From assembly GCA_029891385.1 (NCBI GenBank), contig CM057224.1, positions 37,329,005 to 37,393,004 of the forward strand: a DNA stretch of 64,000 bases, read 5' to 3'. The DNA comes from Erythroxylum novogranatense (Eukaryota; Streptophyta; Magnoliopsida; Malpighiales; Erythroxylaceae). Shown here piece after piece: positions 11,862 to 21,670 of the stretch; the stretch's first letter is position 1, and each line of letters starts with the position of its first letter. Under the pieces are notes generated by a model that did no database searches, was not told where the DNA came from, and saw nothing but the letters and a program-made list of their open reading frames with translations. Both the position numbers and the translations under genes were made by a program.

Positions 11862-13336
11862 TGATAGGCTCGCAAGTGCACAGGTTTAATTGCAGTAATC
11901 AAGTGTCGATCCACAAGGACTAGGTCAAAGTACTAAATTTATACCTCCTAGAATTGCTAAGCAATCAATTAAGAAAGTTTTGTTGTTAAGGAAATTGCAA
12001 TAAACGATAAACAGAATTTTCACTAATATTCTAGGAATTCATTCCAACAAAGAAATCATGTACTTCCTTATGAAACAAAACGTTGATCCAGTACATTAAC
12101 TAACTGTTGTCAATCAATTCTTTCGAAGTAATCAACGTGTTGATTTCAATTTTTAATTCCAATTTCTTATACTTAAAAACCAAATTCAATCCCAATTAAC
12201 GCCTTTGGATTCTTCTTGCACTCCTAACGAAGATTCCAGTACATTAACTAATTGTTGTCAATCAATTCTTTCGAAGTAATCAACGTGTTGATTTCAATTT
12301 TTAATTCCAATTTCTTAGACTTAAAAACCAAATTCAATCCCAATTAACGCCTTTGGATTCTTCTTGCACTCCTAATGAAGAAATCTATTTCTAGATATTC
12401 ATTCAGTTAGATCTAATCTAGCATTTCAGATGTTAAACATCACTTTTCAGTACATAGTTTAACACCTATCATACTCAATTAAGAACCCTAGATTAGAAAA
12501 TTCAGATCAATAATTGATAAAAAGACTTTACTGAAATTAAATCAACATTGAATGTAGAAGTAAATCATAAGGTTCAATACATAATCCCTAAGTTGAAACA
12601 AACATGCTAGAATAAAGAAATTTAAAGGTCCATAACTGAATTAATCATAAAAACAAAATGAACTATAAACGACAACATAAAGGATAGGGTAGAAAAATGG
12701 AAAGAGGAAAGAAAAGGGACTCCAATTTTTGTCTTGAATCTTGATCTCTCAATCTTCAAATTAATCTTCCGATCCTTCTTCTCTTCTTCTCCCCTTTTCT
12801 TCTAATCTCTCGATTCCGTCCTGATTCCACCACCCCCACTCTTCTGTTTCTCCACGTTTAAAAACTTTGGAACCGTCAAAATAACTGCTTTACACGGACC
12901 GTGTAAATTTCACACGGTCTATGTGACCTTCGGGTAAATTGGTGTGCATATGGCTTCAATTCACATGGACTGTGTGAAATTTCACACGGTCTGTGTAACA
13001 TTCGGGTAAACTTGGCGCATCACTTCAATTCACACTAGCTGTGTGAAATTTCACACAGTCTGTGTAACCTTCGGGTAAAATTGGTGCATCTGTCTTCAAT
13101 TTACACAGACTGTGTGAAATTCACACGGTCTGTGTAACCTTCGGGTAAAATTGGTGCATCTGTCTTCAATTTACATGCATCGTAAATTTCACACGATCTG
13201 TAACCTTCGTAAAACCGCAAAATCAAGGAAAATACCGCACAAGACAATTTCACCAAAAACTAAAGAAATTCACAACAATTAATGTAAAAATAATGACAAA
13301 ATAGATCTAGAAAATAACAAAAACAAAAAATTATCA
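11862..13336 (-). repeat. 5' LTR of the Athila-like element, carrying an internal tandem duplication
   Basis: It matches the 3' LTR but is 152 bp longer (1475 against 1323 bp). Most of the excess is a head-to-tail copy of about 150 bp: the block starting CCAGTACATTAACTAA at about 12087 is repeated from about 12236 to 12385. The duplication is absent from the 3' LTR, so it arose after insertion or during the last reverse transcription. The U3-side repeats of about 55 bp lie at about 12890-13205. Confidence 0.9.
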
Positions 13337-13697
13337 GTCGGCAATACCAATTGATTTGCCGACGGTTTTTTGAAATCTCTACCATCAATACATTTTACCA
13401 ACGGACTATACTTCGTCGGTAAGGTGATGTAAGCCGTTGTAATTCACCAATGGAGACGTTAAAAAATTCCGTTAGTAAACAGTACCGACAGAATAGAAAT
13501 CGTCGCAAATTGACTATTCTCTGTTGTTAATACACCGACAGTTATGTTAACAAATGTCCGTCAGTATGTAATACCGACGGCCTTGTTAACGACGATATTG
13601 GGCGACAGTAAATTCCATCGGTATTTTTCACTTCTGACAGAATTATTTCGGTTACCAACGGAACTTTCTGTCGATAAATGAGTAATTTCTTGTAGTG
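13337..13697. mobile_element. right fragment of the CACTA-type transposon that hosts the Athila insertion
   Basis: The stretch resumes the CCGACGG / CCGTCGG subterminal repeats directly after the Athila LTR and ends with TTTCTTGTAGTG at 13697, the standard CACTACAAGAAA terminus read in reverse. With the left fragment at about 3915-3991 it makes a non-autonomous element of roughly 440 bp. No transposase remains. Confidence 0.75.
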
Positions 13698-14516
13698 ATT
13701 GTATGATAAAAAGATTGAATTATTCGAAAAAAATCATACACAGAAAAGGTTAGTTAAAACCACTTTGACGTTCCTAAATATTTGGTGGTCATGACATGTT
13801 GCTAGACGTCAATCTTAATCTATGATTATAAAATTTTTTAATTGAGGAATTAAAGAAAAATTAAAAGGAGTTTTAATTTATCTAATTCTAATTATGAATT
13901 ACAATTATAATTTATAATCATTGCCAACATATTTGGGAAACTAATGGGTCTCACATATAGAATGAGTTGAAGAGAGCAAAGTTAATTTAACCAAGTTGGA
14001 CTTGATTGTAAACTTTGAGAAACTTTATGATTAAATATGAGATATCTAATAAATAAGGATTAATATGTGATATTGAATCTTATATAGACGTAATTGGTAT
14101 TTAGTTAGAATGTTTTGTAATTCTAAGTAAAGTTTAATTGAAATTAGAATTGAAACGTCCGAGGCTTATTATAAATAGGTTTAAGCTCTATGGAGCTAAC
14201 GCCTCTTGCTTAACCCTCTCTGTAAAAGTTATAAAGTTCTTTCAACTCATTCTGTAGATACTATTAGAGGCCGGATATTTGTGCAGTTATGATGGTTGAG
14301 ATGGATCAATTTCAAAAACGGTTTGAGGGATGCGATAAGATAAAGATCAAGCTTTGTAATAAAGTACAAATTAAGTTCCTGCTTTATTATGATTTGTGTT
14401 AATCATTTTATAGAATTATTGTGATCTTGATTTTTGAGAAATCAAAATACAAAAAAGTTTCGTGATTATTCCACTGTGGTCAGGATCAAATCCCGACCCA
14501 GTTTCCAAACGAGTTA
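13698..14516 (+). repeat. possible LTR-derived fragment, no gene
   Basis: An AT-rich stretch with a promoter-like TATAAATAGG at about 14170-14180, followed by a leader-like segment (AGCTCTATGGAGC, CTCTCTGTAAAAG) and an in-line CCGACCC near 14495. The layout resembles the LTR of a plant retrotransposon, but I found no terminal TG..CA pair, no partner copy and no duplication. Low certainty. Confidence 0.25.
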
Positions 14517-14728
14517 TTTGTTAGAGATGTTTTGTAAAATTAGTTGTTTAGTATTAGCTGTTTATGTGTAAAATGACTTATGAAGGCATGACTTTAAAAA
14601 ATTATAAGGGTATGAATATTATATATGTTAGTATTTCGTTGAATATTCTTATAAGAATTTAGATTCTAGATATTTAATTTTACAAAAATTAAGTTTATAA
14701 CTCTAATAAAAATATAGAACATATAATA

Positions 14729-14763
14729 ATGATGATGATGATGATGATGATGACGACGACGGC
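14729..14763 (+). repeat. (GAT)n/(GAC)n microsatellite at the inner end of the left arm
   Basis: About nine GAT units followed by GAC units, starting after CATATAATAAT. It mirrors the CAT/GTC runs at the right arm. Confidence 0.9.
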
Positions 14764-16542
14764 GTTTTATGCTGCAGTTTAACATGTAAAATTGTGATAC
14801 TCATCTCTGAAGAATAATGTTTTTATACTACGTTTTGATATGTAAAATTGTGATGAGGTATATCAAAATCACTTCTCCTTAAATCCCTAATATTTCAAGG
14901 TTCAATCTGGACTTTAGTCCTCTTTTAATGTGTTACTAGATTAAAGTTTGTCAGAAGGCTCCCATTACTCATAGCCCTACCTCCAACACCCTCCGTAACT
15001 CATATTATACTAAGGAAAGTTTGGTCTCATGTCATTTGTAGCACCTTAAGTCCAGATTGATCCAATAACAATCCCAGTTCGGATTTAAAAGAAATACACG
15101 TGCAATAATTATAAAAGCTTTCACTTATGTTCCCTTTCTGATATGAAATTTTAATACTCATTTCTTATATAATTCCATACAAACAATTTACAAACAAACA
15201 ACATCATTATGAAAATGATAGCTTATTCTTTACAATCATTCAATATTAAGTGACAACAAACATTTGGAAGAGGTAGGGTTATTTCACATATAAACCCAAC
15301 AAATCAAAAAAAGAAGCTTTTCAACCTTAAAAATCCCAACCTTAGGGATATAATCAAGAAGGCAACCACTGCACAACTCACAAACTTCTTCATAAGATAA
15401 TACAACAATGGAAACTTATTACATTATAGGAGAGAATTCAGGAAAAACATTAACTATTTCCACATGTAAGTGACTTTGCATAAGATAATAAAAGGGAATC
15501 TCACTTTGCCTCCTTTAGTTATCAATGCATTAGCTTTTACCTATAATCTTTTTGCTTGATGTTTAGCTCATTTTTTGGAACTGTGTTGTTATATTCAACA
15601 AAAGGTTTGCCAAAGAATGAGCAGAGCTCCGTAAATCTTATATGTAGGCATCAAAAACGTATTCCAGGAGAGAATGGTTGTGTTTATCTATTTGACACAA
15701 AGATATATAGAGAGGTATTCCTTGAACCTCACATTTCATTAAACAGATTTCTCGATACGAAAACATGGAGACAAAAAGGCATCGTACTAGTCTCTACTAC
15801 GGTTTATTACTTATGTTCATGTTCGATGTGAGAGGAACTAAATCCTCATTAATCATTATTGATGTGATTCTATCAAATGTTAAAGTGCAAATAGCAACTT
15901 TTCACCTAAAAAATTAACCTTTTATTAGGTTATTAAGTACTTCTTCTAGTAAGGCCAATTTCCTTTCCTGTTTAATTGTCTCTAATTAACTACAGATCTT
16001 CGAGCACTAACTATCCTGCTTCCTCGAATCTCCATCTTCTCCTTCTTTATACATTACATTGTTGGCTTCCTGGCATTTTCTCTCCATCTCCCTTCGAACA
16101 TTTCATCGTAATTTTTAAAACCAACGGTTTTGAATTAGAAAACAAAGAAAAACAAAAGTTGAACATTGAAAACGTAAGAGAAGATTGTTTAAATCAGAAT
16201 GAAGGAGTAGAAGATCATGAAGAGAGAAGATCGTTTAAAGAAAAAAGAGAGAAAAATTATTACCCCAAAACTCCATTTGTGAGTGAGTGTACGCTGACTC
16301 ATTATCGACACCCTCTTAGGTCTGTGGGTATTCATTTTCAATGACACAATCATGATCAGAACAAGGAGTAGAAGATCGTGATCAGAACAAAGGTTTGTGA
16401 AGAGAGAAGGCGTTTAAAGAAACAAGAGAAAAATATATACCCCAAAACTTTTTGAGTGAATTGTCGCTCTCTGTAGGTATTCTTTAGAGGGCATATTCAT
16501 CGTTTTTGATCAGCTGAAGGCCAAATGCTGGTCCTCCTGAGC
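14764..16542. other. interior of the fold-back element, no supported gene
   Basis: Two short open frames lie here (15556-15831, 91 aa; 15976-16344, 122 aa). Neither shows a motif I recognise, and neither has convincing gene context. Near 16200-16290 and 16360-16470 the same segment occurs twice in imperfect form (GAGTAGAAGATC.. AGAGAGAA..CGTTTAAAGAAA..ACCCCAAAACT), a local duplication that overlaps the end of the second frame. Confidence 0.4.
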
Positions 16543-17374
16543 TTTTTAAAAATCAGTTTATTGGGTTCAATCATCCAACCCAATCAGTTGATTACCAAAC
16601 ACAATGGGCAGTTGTTTAACATGATCAATCAGCTAAACATTGCCAATTAACTAATTTTTAACTGATAAGCCATTCACCAAATGGTGCCAATGCCATTTCC
16701 ATATTTTCAGGTATAGAAGAGTGAAAATAAGAAAGAGAAACGAGCTTAATTAGCTCATGAATTAGCAAGTATTATTACCCTTAAAGGTTGGCCTTTCCTG
16801 AACCCATTAAGAACAAAATTAACCTCGTTAACATGCTCCATCATTTCCCTAAACCCTTTAGGTTTTGATCAAAGTCGAGGGCATAAATGTCCTTGAGTTT
16901 ATCTTCTCCAATTTGAACTTTTTAGACTTTCTTAAAATAATCCTCCTCTTTAAAGAAGATATTGGAATTGAAATTGTAGGGTGGATAGAATGATCGAAGA
17001 GAGGAAGACGATATTTGACAGGTTAAATGTATACTGCAGAAATTTTGGGATTAGGTTTCTTGGGAGGGAGAAAGTATGTCTTTGTATTAAGGTGCGGTCC
17101 AGCAAGATTTCGTATTTCATTAAATTAGAGTAGGCTCCTCTAGTTGTACCTGTATTAAACTGGCGACAATATGTTCTGATCCTTATCTTTTTTGTAAGGG
17201 TTATGATTATAAAAATCGAGAAGCCCTTTCATTGTACTTGTTTGATAAATGGTTGACCCACTATTTTTTGACAAAAGGTATTTTATTATTTAATCATGTC
17301 AAACCACTAATAATCATGTTTGGTAACCAACTGATTGGATTGGCGAATTAAACTCAATCTACTATTTTTGAAAA
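16543..17374. mobile_element. nested inverted-repeat element inside the fold-back region
   Basis: The stretch at 16543-16600 (ending CAATCAGTTGATTACCAAAC) pairs with the reverse complement of 17318-17374 (starting GTTTGGTAACCAACTGATTG) over about 57 bp. The sequence between the arms is non-coding. The arms resemble the hAT-like flank at 17885-17985, so several related MITEs may lie here. I could not assign target duplications. Confidence 0.5.
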
Positions 17375-17541
17375 TGATCCTATGAGAAACATTTTGCTCT
17401 AGTGGCTGAAAAATTAAGGGACGAAAGACAATTGTGATCAAAAGTTATTACAAACTACTCGAGTTGTCATCTTTTATTACTAATATATAAGTTAATATAC
17501 TAGAAAAATGAACACCAACGTGATTAATATGAAGAAAGAAA

Positions 17542-17672
17542 ATAGTAGTAGTAATAATAATTATTATTATTATAATTATCATCGTCGTCGTAGTCGTCGT
17601 CGTCGTCGTCGTCACCATCATCATCATCATCATCATCATCAACAACAACAACAACATCATCATCATCATCAT
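17542..17672 (+). repeat. compound trinucleotide microsatellite
   Basis: About 130 bases of successive triplet runs: AGT, AAT/ATT, CGT (with GTC), CAT, CAA and CAT again. Both strands give long homopolymeric translations, which are not genes. It sits at the inner edge of the right fold-back arm. Confidence 0.95.
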
Positions 17673-17885
17673 TATGTTTTATATTTTTATTAGAGTTATA
17701 AACTTAATTTTTGTAAAATTAAAAATCTAAATTGTTATAAGAATATTCAAATAAATATTGAGATATAATACTCATGTTCTTATAAATCTTTTTTTAAGTC
17801 AAATCCTTATAAATCATTTTATATAAAAACTAATACTAAATAATTAATTTTACCAAATATCTTTAAATAAACAGCTGATGTTATT

Positions 17886-18496
17886 TGCTGGTCAGATCAA
17901 CTGATATAATCTGTTGTTAACTAATCACTAACAAAACTAGCTAATAACTAATGCAATCCACTGATTGCCAAATAGGGTCAATATCTATAAGTTAAATTTT
18001 TATCGTATCGGTTAAAAATGACAAAATATTAACATTTAGTACTAATTCTTGGTATTGTCCAATGTTGGCGTTTGCATCTCGTAGCCAAATATTGTTTGGT
18101 ATTTTTAAATTTAAAATATTTAGGGGCTGTTTGGTTTTACTTCTATTTTTCGGTTATGATTTTTAGTTTTAGCCTTAGTTTTATTTTTTAGTTTATATTT
18201 TATGTTTTTTATTAAAAAATTTTGTTTAGTTGAGATTTGTAATATAAAACTGAAAACAAAAGAATGCTTGGTTGAGATTTGTAATAAAAACAAAAAACAA
18301 ATACATGTTTAGATACTCCAATTGAAACATTGTTAACTTCAAACTAGTAGCAAAAGTTGTGACCTTGAAACTGATTGGATTTTTCATCACATGCTTAAAT
18401 GGGATTTATTGGCCATTGAACTTTGTATCCAGTCTATGGAAAACAACAAACCAAAAATGTAGAAGAACACTTAGAAAAGCCGAGATAGTCTTTCAA
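17886..18496. other. non-coding stretch with hAT-like termini
   Basis: Contains CCAAATAGGGTC near 17970 and GGGGCTGTTTGG near 18123, both common end motifs of hAT-type MITEs, and a repeated TTGGTTGAGATTTGTAAT block near 18225-18285. No gene and no complete element can be supported. Confidence 0.35.
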
Positions 18497-18499
18497 CTT

Positions 18500-20400
18500 A
18501 AGGCATCTGCTACAACATTAGCCTTACCCGGATGGTAGTCTACAATACAATCATAGTCTTTAAATAATTCCAACCAACGCCGTTGTCTCAAATTAAGTTC
18601 CTTCTTAGTAAGCAGATACTTCAGACTCTTATGATCTGTAAAAATTCTACACCTTTCACCATACAGATAGAGTCACCAAATTTTTAAGGCAAACACTACT
18701 GCTGCAAGCTCCAGATCATGAGTAGGGTAATTATATTCATGAGTCTTCAGTTGCCGAGAAGCATAAGCAACTACCTTCCCTTCCTGCATCAAAACACAAC
18801 CTAACCGAATCCCAAATGCATCAGTATACAGAATATACTCCTTACCAGAAGTAGGTTGAACTAATACAAGAGCTTCAGTAAGCATACATTTCAACCGATC
18901 AAAGCTACTCTGACATCTATCAGACCATTCATACTTCACTCCTTTCCGTAACAGTTTAGTTAAAGGGGATGCTATCACTGAAAACCCTTTAACAAACCGA
19001 CGGTAATAACCAGCCAGACCCAGAAAACGTCTCACCTCTGTCACGTTCCTTGGTGGCTTCCAATTAACAACCGCCTCTATCTTCCTAGGATCAACTCTAA
19101 TTCCTTCAGATGAGACAACATGCCCTAAGAATGATACCTCCTGAAGCCAGAAATCACATTTACTCAACTTCGCATACAACTGCCTTTCCCGCAGGGTCTG
19201 TAATACAATTCGAAGATGGTCAATATGCTCATGTTCATTCTTGGAATAGACCAGGATATCATCAATAAACACCACAATAAACTGGTCCAGATAAGGCCTG
19301 AATACGCTATGCATCAAATCCATAAATGTTGCTGGAGCATTAGTTAACCCAAACGGCATTACTAGGAATTCGTAATGTCCATAACGGGTCCTAAATGCAG
19401 TCTTCAGTATATCCACATCTTTTACCCGAAGCTGATAATACCCCGATCGCAGATCTATCTTCGAAAACACTCCTGCATCTCTCAACTAATCAAATAAATC
19501 GTCAATCCTTGGCAGTGGATACCTATTCTTCACTATGACCCTATTTAACTGTCGATAATCGATGCACATGCGCAGTGTACCATCCTTCTTCTTCTGAGCA
19601 ACACCGCGCACCCGGTGATACATCGGGTCTAATAAACCTTTATCCGGATGTTCTTATAATCGTAACTTCAACTCCTTCAACTCAAGAGAGCCATTCTATA
19701 CTGGTGCTCTAGATATCGGAGCGAGATCGTGCATAACTTCGATAGATAACTCCACTTCTCTCTCTGGAGGAAGCCCAGGTAGTTCCTCAAGAAAAACATC
19801 TGGAAACTCATTCACTACAGGAATATCAAGAAGTTTATCCTTACCACCTTCCTTCTGGGAATCAATTACAAACGCTAGATAAACTTCACACCCCTTTCTT
19901 AGAAGCTTTTGAGCTTACATAGCAGATACTACATTAATCAGAGCACGTGTGCAACCACCATGAAATACAAGCTCAGACTGGTCGGGCCTCCTCAAGAAAA
20001 CTATCTTAGCCTTACAGTCAATTACTGCCTGATGTTTAGACAGCCAATCCATACCCAGAATCAAATCGATTTCGTGAAACGGTAATCTAATCATATCTGT
20101 TGTATACTCACTGCCTTGAATCATAACTGGACAATTCCTAACCACCTGATTCACCAACACACTACTGCCCAGAGGACTAGTTACATGCATGTCATATTCT
20201 AACTAATCTATAATTATCTCCTTATCAAACAGTTCTCCAGCACAGATATATGAATGTGAAGATCCAGGATCAATTAATGCATACAATTCAGAACCAAAGA
20301 GAGAAACCATACCAAAGAATGACATCCGGTGCATCCCGATCCTCACGAAGCCAAAGGTATAAGCTCGAGTCAAGCGAAGGCACACCGGTCGATTCACGCT
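18500..20400 (-). pseudogene. pol of the Del/Tekay-like element (protease, RT, RNase H)
   Basis: The protease is readable at 20397-20203 (ALIDPGSSHSYI, the D-x-G-S active-site equivalent) and 20190-19915 (DLILGMDWLSKH). RT starts near 19640 ([17 protein letters not shown]), has an in-frame stop at 19488-19486 and continues at 19485-18673 with [25 protein letters not shown] and the catalytic [11 protein letters not shown]. RNase H follows ([33 protein letters not shown]) and ends near 18500. The RNase H first motif reads DAFGI where family members have DAS, which may be a mutation. The reading frame is broken several times and no integrase follows. Confidence 0.88.
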
Positions 20401-20527
20401 TCGAAAAGCGAGCTCTGATTAGCCCTGCTCGATTATATCCGCCTCGGCCTCTTCCTCGACCTCTGCTCCCAACTGAAGCATGCGAAACCTCTCCACTAGC
20501 TTGTGCCATCCCAGATTGTCTCAGAGG

Positions 20528-21540
20528 GCAACTTGCAATCATATGCTCCGTACTGCCACAACGAAAACATGCACCTATAGCTCTCCAGCAGACACCCCAA
20601 TGGTGAATAGAGCGATGTGGGCACTCTGAGCACTAGAACCTCGACCCCAGAGGAACCCCTACTAGAGGCGGTCGGTGTAGGAAAGTTTTGTTGCTTTCCT
20701 CATCACGTAACTCGAGCAACTCTCTGCAGATGAACTACTTTCCCGACTTCGCTTCCCCGAAGACTGACCTCCTCTATTAAAGCCTCTTCTCTGACTTCTT
20801 TCTTTCCTGATCGTCTCTTGTCTTTCTATTTTTATTGCAGCCTGTACCAACTGATGGTAAGTAACTTGTTGTAACATAGAAAACGCTGCCAGATGCTCCT
20901 TGATCGAATCATGCAATCCCTCCTCGAATTGATGACATCGGAACTCTTCAGTCAGTACAGATTCAGGGGCATATTTACTGAGTCGATTAAACTCCCGATC
21001 ATACTCAGCAACATACAAACTCCTCTGCTTAAGATTCAGGAATTGCTTCCACCGATCCTTTCTGTAAGCTTCCGTCACATACTTAGTTCTAAATTCTTGG
21101 GCAAAGAATTCCCAAGTCAAAGGCACCGGTAACTGAGGACTCCGTAAAACAAATTTCTACCATTCATAAGCAGCTCCCTGAAGAAGGGAAACAGCACAAT
21201 GAACCATCTGCTCTGCTGGACAACTAATTTCATCCAGTACCCTCTTCACCTTCTCAATCCAGAACTCGGCCCCTTCAGATTCCTCCAGAGATGTCCCCGA
21301 AAATTCTTTAGCCCCATACTTCCTCAATTGATCAATCGGAGCCTTAGGTGTTGTCATTCGATGCAACAAGGTCATCATATCCTGGGACAGCTTAATCAAA
21401 GCTTCTCCTTGAGCTAGAGGAGGAGGTGGAACCTCAGCTTCTCCTCGATTAACCCTTGATGGTCCTAGTGTTTCCGAACGTGTTTGTTTCGGCTGATTAC
21501 TCTCAGCAACTTCGTCAACAATCTCGTGAGATCCTTCCAT
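20528..21540 (-). pseudogene. gag of the Del/Tekay-like element, with an internal stop
   Basis: The likely start is the Met at 21540 (MEGSHEIVDEV). An in-frame TAG lies near 21157 after GAAYEW, where the capsid would continue. The second piece (21126-20662) has LTWEFFAQEFRTKYV, a RQRS-type linker and the YDREFNRLSKYAPE stretch, all typical of plant chromovirus-like gag. A CCHC knuckle (CFRC..H..C) is readable at 20569-20528 in another frame, so a frameshift lies between. A basic, serine-rich tail precedes the knuckle. Confidence 0.83.
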
Positions 21541-21653
21541 CGTGCTTACTATAGACAAAACATGGGACACCGCATTAGGCCATAACACAACGTAAACACT
21601 TAACAGCAAACAATAGGCAAGTATTGGTTAAACCAGAACTGCCTAAACCAGAC

Positions 21654-21665
21654 GCTCTGATACCA
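21654..21665 (-). other. primer binding site (tRNA-iMet) of the Del/Tekay-like element
   Basis: The minus strand reads TGGTATCAGAGC, an exact match to the plant initiator-Met primer site, five bases inside the 5' LTR. Confidence 0.92.
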
Positions 21666-21670
21666 AAAAT

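Larger units (their letters stand above)
3992..13336 (-). mobile_element. Athila-like Ty3/gypsy LTR retrotransposon, structurally complete, coding-dead
   Basis: Two LTRs (13336-11862 at the 5' side and 5314-3992 at the 3' side) begin TGATA and end TATCA when read on the minus strand. They enclose a PBS, gag, protease, RT, RNase H, integrase and a polypurine tract. The flanks GTAGG (3987-3991) and GTCGG (13337-13341) are a 5-bp target duplication with one mismatch. The element is 9345 bp. The LTRs are nearly identical over most of their length, which suggests a fairly recent insertion, but gag and pol are broken by stops and frameshifts. There is no env-like frame between pol and the 3' LTR. 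Confidence 0.9.
14517..17885. mobile_element. large fold-back element with two arms of about 240 bp
   Basis: The arm at about 14520-14760 matches the reverse complement of about 17640-17880 over most of its length, sharing for example TTTAGTATTAG, GAATATTCTTATAA and ACAAAAATTAAGTTTATAACTCTAATAAAAATATA. Both arms end inward in GAT/GAC trinucleotide runs. The outer right flank (17885-17985) resembles hAT-type ends (CCAAATAGGGTC). No transposase is readable inside. The structure fits a fold-back or MITE-like DNA transposon, possibly grown by internal insertions. Confidence 0.65.

Noticed and set aside
15556..15831. 91-aa plus-strand frame inside the fold-back
   Set aside because: No motif and no supporting context; could be chance. 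Kept only as a note in the interior description.
17448..17693. Open frames on both strands with long Met/Leu or His/Gln/Arg runs
   Set aside because: They are translations of the trinucleotide microsatellite, not genes.
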